A stretch of DNA of 64,000 bases. Source: Punica granatum (lineage: Eukaryota; Streptophyta; Magnoliopsida; Myrtales; Lythraceae). Location of the stretch: the NCBI RefSeq assembly GCF_007655135.1, contig NC_045127.1, positions 21,742,199 to 21,806,198 of the forward strand, read 5' to 3'. Below are positions 56,601 to 64,000 of this stretch, piece by piece; position 1 is the first letter of the stretch; every line of letters begins with the position of its first letter. A model generated the notes under the pieces. That model made no database searches, had not been told where the DNA came from, and was given only the letters and a program-made list of their open reading frames with translations. A program made the position numbers and the translations under genes.

Positions 56601-59600
56601 ATTTGGTAATATATTTAATTGAGACAGAAATATTTTTAGAATTATATATGACTAGGAGTTTTAGTTTGAGTGAAGGGTCTAAAGTTTCCAATTTTTGTAT
56701 AATTACTTGTTTTGTTTTAGGAAGTTACAAAGTAACGGGCTAGATTCTAATTTCCTATTTTAGTTTTCTAGTTTTCTTAGGCCTATATATAGTCCATCTC
56801 AATGTACTAGAAGAGAGAACTAGATACATCGGAAACAACTACTTATGAATGATACTTTGAGTTTGCTATAACTCTTTGTTTTCAGCATATCGTTTGGGTT
56901 TAGCCGTGTTCTATTCGCTTCGAGTCTAAATTGAGATTTAGGCGCGAGAAATCGTGATCCGAGCTGCGTCAATTAGGCGGAGGATTTTCCGCTCATATCT
57001 GTATCAACAAGACCAAGCCCAAAGAAGCATATCTTGGATATAATTAGGAAATTTTCTCTTGATGTGAATGGGGAAGATCAGATGTCTGAATCCATAGATT
57101 GATAATATTATTATCTTAATTACGTAATATATTTAATTTAGACAGAAATATGTTTAGAATTATAATTTACTTATAATTTTAGTTAGAGTCAAGAGTCTAA
57201 AGTTTCCAATTTTGGAGTAATTACTTGTTTTGTTTTAGAAAGTTACATCGTAACGGCCTGGATTCTAATTTCCTATTTTAGTTTCTCAGTTTTCACAGGC
57301 CAACATATAGTCCATCACAATGTACTGGAAGTGAGAACTAGATTCCTCAGAAATAGCTACTGGTGAATGATACTTTGAGTTTGCTATAACTCTTTGTTTT
57401 CAGCATATCGTTAGGGTTTAGCCGTTTTCTGTTCCCGTCCAGTCTAAATTCAGATTAAGGCGTGAGAAATCGTGATCCGCGCTGTGTCAATGACGCGGAG
57501 GATTTTCAACCATATCTGTATCAACAAGCCCAAGCCCAAAGAAGCATATCTTGGATATATTCAGGAAATATTCTCGTGATGCGGATGGGGAAGATGAGAT
57601 GTCTTGATCCATAGACTGAGAATATTATTATCTTAATTAGGTAATATATTTAACTTAGATAGAAATATTTTTAGAATTAAATATGACTAGCAATTTTAGT
57701 TCGAGTCAAGAGTTTAAAGTTTCCAATTTTGGAATAATTACTTATTTTGTTTTAGGAAGTAACATAGTAACGGCCTAGATTCTAATTTCCTATTTTAGTT
57801 TCTTAGTATTCTTAGGCCTATATATAGTCCATCTCAATGTACTAGAAGAGAGTAGTAGATACATCAGAAACAACTACTGATGAATGATACATTGAGTTTG
57901 CTATAACTCTTTGTTTTCAGCATATCGTTAGGGTTTAGCCATATTCTATACCCTTCGAGTCTAAATTAAGATTTAGACGCGAAAAATTGTGATCCGCGCT
58001 GTGTCAATGAGGCGGAGGATTTTCCGCTCATATCTTTAAGAACAAGACCAAGCCCAAAGAAGCATATCTTGGAAATAATTAGGAAATATTCTCTTGATGT
58101 GAATGGGGAAGATGAGATGTCATGATCCGTAGATTGAGAATATTATTATCTTAATTACGTAATATATTTAATTTAGACAGAAATATATTTTGAATTATAA
58201 TTTACTTGTAATTTTAGTTCGAGTCAAGAGTCTAAAGTTTCCAATTTTGGAGTAATATCCTGTTTTGTTTTAAAAAGTTACATAGTAACGGCCTATATTC
58301 TAACTTCCTATTTTAGTTTCTCAGTTTTCATAGGCCAACATATAGTCCATCACAATGTACTGGAAATGAGAACTAGATTCTTCAGAAACAGCTACTGGTG
58401 AATGATAGTTTGAGTTTGCTATAACTCTTTATTTTCAGCATATCGTTAGGGTTTAGCCGTGTTCTCTTCCCTTCCATCTAAATTTAGATTTAGGCGCGAG
58501 AAATCGTGATCCGCGCTGTGTCAATGATGCGGAGGATTTTCAACCCATATCTATATCAACAAGCCCAAGCACAAAGAAACATATCTTGGATATATTAAGG
58601 AATTATTCTCGTGATGTGGATGGGGAAGATGAGATGTCTTGATCCATAGACTGAGATTATTATTATCTTAATTTGATAATATATTTAATTGAGACAGAAA
58701 TATTTTTAGAATTATATATGACTAGGAATTTTAGTTCGAGTCAAGAGTTTAAAGTTTCCAATTTTTGTGTAATTACTTGTTTTGTTTTAGAAAGTTACAT
58801 AGTAACGGGCTAGATTCTAATTTCCTATTTTAGTTTCTTACTTTTCATAGGCCAACATATAGTCCATCACAATGTACTGGAAGTGAGAACTAGATTTCTC
58901 AGAAATAGCTACTGGTGAATGATACTTTGAGTTTGCTATAACTCTTTGTTTTCGGCATATCGTTATGGTTTAGCCGTGTTCTGTTCCCTTCCAGTCTAAA
59001 TTCAGATTAAGGCGTGAGAAATCGTGATCCGCGCTGTGTCAATGACGCGGAGGATTTTCAACCCATATCTGTATCAACAAGCCCAAGCCCAAACAAGCAT
59101 ATCTTGGATATATTAAGAAAATATTCTCGTGATGTGGATGGGGAAGATGAGATGTCTGATCCATAGACTGAGAATATTATTATCTTAATTAGGTAATATA
59201 TTTAACTTAGATAGAAATATTTTTAGAATTATATATGACTAGCAATTTTAGTTCGAGTCAAGAGTTTAAAGTTTACAATTTTGGAATAATTACTTATTGT
59301 GTTTTAGGAAGTAACATAGTAACGGCCTAGATTCTAATTTCCTATTTTAGTTTCTTTGTATTCTTAGGCCTATATATAGTCCATCTCAATGTACTAGAAG
59401 AGAGTACTAGATACATCAGAAATAACTACTGATGAATGATACTTTGAGTTTGCCATAACTCTTTGTTTTCAGCATATCGTTAGGGTTTAGCCGTGTTCTA
59501 TTCGCTTCGAGTCTAAATTAAGATTTAGACGCGAAAAATCGTGATCCGCGCTGTGTCAATGAGGCGGAGGATTTTCCGCTCATATCTGTATGAACAAGAC

Positions 59601-62600
59601 CAAGCCCAAAGAAGCATATCTCGGATATAATTCGGAAATTTTCTATTGATGTGAATGGGGAAGATGAGATGTCTTGATCCATAGATTGAGAATATTATTA
59701 TCTTAATTACGTAATATATTTAATTTAGACAGAAATATATTTAGAATTATAATTTACTTATAATATTAGCTAGAGTCAAGAGTCTTAAGTTTCCAATTTT
59801 GGAGTAATTACTTGTTTTGTTTTAGAAAGTTACATAGTAACGGCCTAGATTCTAATTTTCTATTTTAGTTTCTTAGTTTTCATAGGCCAACATATAGTCC
59901 ATCACAATGTACTGGAAGTGAGAACTCGATTCTTCAGAAATAGCTACTGGTGAATGATAATTTGAGTTTGCTATAACTCTTTATTTTCAGCATATCGTTA
60001 GGGTTTAGCCGTGTTCTCTTCCCTTCCATCTAAATTTAGATTTAGGCGCGAGAAATCGTGATCCGCGCTGTGTCAATGACGCGGTGAATTTTCAACCCAT
60101 ATCTATATCAACAAGCCCAAGCCCAAAGAAACATATCTTGGATATATTAAGGAATTATTCTCGTGATGTGGATGGGGACGATGAGATGTCTTGATCCATA
60201 GACTGAGAATATTATTATCTTAATTTGATAATATATTTAATTGAGACAAAAATATTTTTAGAATTATATATGACTAGGAATTTTAGTTCGAGTGAAGGGT
60301 CTAAGGTTTCCAATTTTTGTATAACTACTTGCTTTGTTTTAGGAAGTTACATAGTAATGGGCTAGATTCTAATTTCCTATTTTAGTTTCCTAGTTTTCTT
60401 AGACCTATATATAGTCCATCTCAATGTACTAGAAGAGAGAACTAGATACATCAGAAACAACTACTGATGAATGATACTTTGAGTTTGCTATAACTCTTTG
60501 TTTTCAGCATATCGTTTGGGTCTAGCCGTGTTCTATTCGCTTCGAGCCTGAAGTGAGATTTAGGCGCGAGAAATCGTGATCCGCGCTGCGTCAATGAGGC
60601 GGAGGATTTTCCGCTCATATCTGTATCAACAAGACCAAACCCAAAGAAACATATCTTGGATAGAATTAGGAAATTTTCTCTTGATGTGAATGATGAAGGT
60701 GAGATGTCTTGATCCATAGATTGAGAATATTATTATCTTAATTAGTAATATATTTAATTTAGATAGAAATATATTTAGAATTATAATTTACTTGTAATTT
60801 TAGTTCGAGTCAAGGATCTAAAGTTTCCAATTTTGGAGTAATATCCTGTTTTGCTTTAGAAAGTTACATAGTAACGGCCTATATTCTAACTTCCTATTTT
60901 AGTTTCTTAGTTTTCATAGGCCAACTTATAGCCCATCACAATGTACTGGAAATGAGAACTAGATTTCTCAGAAACAGCTACTTGTGAATGATACTTTGAG
61001 TTTGCCATAACTCTTTATTTCCAGCATATCGTTAGGTTTTAGCCGTGTTCTCTTCCCTTCCACCTAAATTTAGATTTAGGCACGAGAAATCGTGATCTGC
61101 GCTGTGTCAATGACGCGGTGGATTTTCAACCCATATCTGTATCAACAAGCCCAAGCCCAAAGAAACATATCTTGGATATATTACGGAATTATTCTCGTGA
61201 TGTGGATGGGGAAGATGAGATGTCTTGATCCATAGACCGAGAATATTATTATCTTAATTTGGTAATATATTTAATTGAGACAGAAATATTTTTAGAATTA
61301 TTTATGACTAGGAATTTTAGTTTGAGTGAAGGGTCTAAAGTTTCCAATTTTTGTATAATTACTTGTTTTGTTTTAGGAAGTTACATAGTAACGGGCTAGA
61401 TTCTAATTTCCTATTTTTGTTTCCTAGTTTTCTTGACCTATATATAGTCCATCTCAATGTACTAGAAGAGAGAACTAGATACATCAGAAACAACTACTGA
61501 TGAATGATACTTTGAGTTTGCTATAACTCATTGTTTTCAGCATATCGTTTGGTTTTAGCCGTGTTCTATTCGTTTCGAGCCTCAAGTGAGATTTAGGCGC
61601 GAGAAATCGTGATCCGCGCTATGTCAATGAGGCGGAGGATTTTCCGCTCATATCTGTATGAACAAGACCAAGACCAAAAAAGCATATCTTGGATATAATT
61701 AGGAAATTTTCTCTTGATGTGAATGGGGAAGATGAGATGTCTTGATCCATAGATTGAGAATATTATTATCTTAATTACGTAATATATTTAATTTAGACAG
61801 AAATATATTTAGAATTATAATTTACTTATAATATTAGTTAGAGTCAAGAGTCTTAAGTTTCCAATTTTGGAGTAATTACTTGTTTTGTTTTAGAAAGTTA
61901 CATAGTAACGGCCTAGATTCAAATTTCCTATTTTAGTTTCTTAGTTTTCATAGGCCAACGTATAGTCCATCACAATGTACTGGAAGTGAGAACTCGATTC
62001 TTCAGAAATAGCTACTGGTGAATGATACTTTGAGTTTTCTATAACTCTTTATTTTCAGCATATCGTTAGGGTTTAGCCGTGTTCTCTTCCCTTCCATCTA
62101 AATTTAGATTTAGGCGCGAGAAATCGTGATCCGCGCTGTGTCAATGACGCGGTGGATTTTCAACCCATATCTGTATCAACAAGCCCATGCCCAAAAAAAC
62201 ATATCTTGGATATATTAAGGAATTATTCTCGTGATGTGGATGGGGAAGATGAGATGTCTTGATCCATAGACTGAGAATATTATTATCTTAATTTGATAAT
62301 ATATTTAATTGAGACAGAAATATTTTTAGAATTATATATGACTAGGAATTTTAGTTCGAGTGAAAGGTCTAAGGTTTCCAATTTTTGTATAACTACTTGC
62401 TTTGTTTTAGGAAGTTACATAGTAACGGGCTAGATTCTAATTTCCTATATTAGTTTCCTAGTTTTCTTAGACCTATATATAGTCCATCTCAATGTACTAG
62501 AAGAGAGAACTTGATACATCAGAAACAACTACTGATGAATGATACTTTGAGTTCGCTATCACTCTTTGTTTTCAGCATATCGTTTTGGTTTAGCCGTGTT

Positions 62601-64000
62601 CTATTCGCTTCGAGCCTAAAGTGAGATTTAGGCGAGAGAAATCGTGATCCGCACTGCGTCAATGAGGCGGAGGATTTTCCGCTCATATCTGTATGAACAA
62701 GACCAAGCCCAAAGAAGCATATCTTGGATATAATTCGGAAATTTTCTCTTGATGTGAATGGCGAAGATGAGATGTCTTGATTCATAGATTGAGAATATTA
62801 TTATCTTAATTACGTAATATATTTAATTTAGACAGAAATATATTTAGAATTATAATTTACTTATAATATTAGTTAGAGTCAAGAGTCTTATGTTTCCAAT
62901 TTTGGAGTAATTACTTGTTTTGTTTTAGAAAGTTACATAGTAACGGCCAAGATTCTAATTTCCTATTTTAGTTTCTTAGTTTTCATAGGCCAACATATAG
63001 TCCAACACAATGTACTGGAAGTGAGAACTCGATTCTTCAGAAATAGCTACTGGTGAATGATACTTTGAGTTTGCTATAACTCTTTATTTTCAGCATATCG
63101 TTAGGGTTTAGCCGTGTTCTCTTCCCTTCCATCTAAATTTAGATTTAGGCGCGAGAAATCGTGATCCGCGCTGTGTCAATGACGCGGTGGATTTTCCAAC
63201 CCATATCTGTATCAACAAGCCCAAGCCCAAAGAAACATATCTTGGATATATTAAGGAATTATTCTCGTGATGTGGATGGGGAAGATAAGATGTCTTGATC
63301 CATACACTGAGAATATTATTATCTTAATTTGATAATATATTTAATTGAGACAGAAATATTTTTAGAATTATATATGACTAGGAATTTTATTTCGAGTGAA
63401 GGGTCTAAGGTTTCCAATTTTTGTATAACTACTTGTTTTGTTTTAGGAAGTTATATAGTAACGAGCTAGATTCTAATTTCCTATTTTAGTTTCCAAGTTT
63501 TCTTAGACCTATATATAGTACATCTCAATGTACTAGAAGAGAGAACTAGATACATCAGAAACAACTACTGATGAATGATACTTTGAGTTTGCTATAACTC
63601 TTTGTTTTCAGCATATCGTTGGGGTTTAACCTGGTTCTATTCCCTTCTAGTCTAAATTAAGATTTAGACGCGAGAAATCGTGATCCACGCTGCGTCAATC
63701 AGGCGGAGGATTTTCCGCTCATATCTGTATCAACAAGACCAAGCCCAAAGAAGCATATCTTTGATATAATTAGGAAATTTTCTCTTGATGTGAATGATGA
63801 AGATGAGATGTCTTGATCCATAGATTGAGAATATTATCATCTTAATTACGTAATATATTTAATTTTGACTGAAATATATTTAGAATTATAATTTACTTAT
63901 AATATTAGTTATAGTCAAGAGTCTAAAGTTTCCAATTTTGGAGTAGTTACATGTTTTGTTTTAGAAAGTTACATAGTAACGGCCTGGATTCTAATTTCCT
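53613..64000. repeat. Satellite array, right half: ~518-bp monomers, 20 counted, continuing past the window
   Basis: Continues the left half exactly where copy E interrupts a monomer. Anchors from about 53777 to 63611 give a mean spacing near 517.6 bp, more regular than the left half. Two monomer types (ATATGACTAG versus TTTACTTGTAATT/TTTACTTATAAT) alternate through most of this half. No gene or other insertion seen up to base 64000. Minus-strand frames at 60451-60717 and 62519-62785 are the same stretch of two equivalent monomers and are not taken as genes. Confidence 0.95.
59940..64000. repeat. Dimeric higher-order repeat of the satellite (~1.035 kb)
   Basis: Monomers with TCTTCCCTTCCATCTAAATT and GACGCGGTG (anchors near 59990, 61024, 62058, 63097) alternate with monomers having TTCGCTTCGAGCCT-like sequence or a relative (60507, 61542, 62573, 63611). 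Equivalent monomers are about 1034-1039 bp apart and more alike than neighbours. Upstream (about 56.4-60 kb) the same two types occur, but with an extra monomer breaking the alternation. Confidence 0.8.

Noticed and set aside
60451..62785. Related 88-residue minus-strand frames at 60451-60717 and 62519-62785
   Set aside because: Both are the same stretch of equivalent satellite monomers; most other monomers have stops or shifts there, so no sign of protein selection.

Overview
The window looks like repeat-rich, probably pericentromeric or otherwise heterochromatic, nuclear DNA of a flowering plant. The evidence is three relatives of a Ty3/gypsy chromovirus of Tekay/Del type (one gag-pol reading frame, a primer-binding site matching initiator tRNA-Met, a C-terminal chromodomain), one very long-LTR element resembling the Tat/Athila/Ogre group, and about 20.5 kb of tandem satellite. 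I found no host gene, tRNA, rRNA or CRISPR array.

Layout. 1-12358: chromovirus copy A (+ strand), its 5' LTR cut by the window edge, gag-pol broken by seven in-frame stops and by a second element. 5300-11052: element D (- strand), a deleted relative inserted into A's integrase with a 5-bp target duplication. 12359-24941: element C (- strand), LTRs of 3.3 and 3.8 kb, no recognisable gag-pol, three minisatellite blocks next to its 3' LTR. 24942-33555: chromovirus copy B (+), with an open 1113-codon gag-protease-RT-RNase H frame, a frameshifted integrase, and both LTRs cut. 33556-43716 and 53613-64000: one AT-rich satellite array of ~518-bp monomers (20 anchors counted in each half). 43717-53612: chromovirus copy E (-), inserted into the satellite with a near-perfect 5-bp target duplication and a heavily mutated gag-pol.

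How the parts relate. A, B, D and E share LTR ends (TGTGAG...GTGACA), the tRNA-Met primer site, a 39-bp GC-rich minisatellite inside the LTR, and the palindrome ACGGTACCGT beside it. D kept these signals but lost its coding region. A and B are joined through one LTR position, now occupied by C, in the order LTR-internal-LTR-internal-LTR; this looks like LTR-LTR recombination rather than two independent insertions. C's flanks overlap by ~123 bp and have no target duplication, so C also seems to be a recombination product.

I saw no clearly new functional system. The least ordinary features are the shared 39-bp LTR minisatellite, the mosaic A/C/B junction, and the satellite, whose monomer carries a TATA-like motif and may itself derive from an LTR. 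All statements come from reading the sequence by eye; no alignments or database searches were run.
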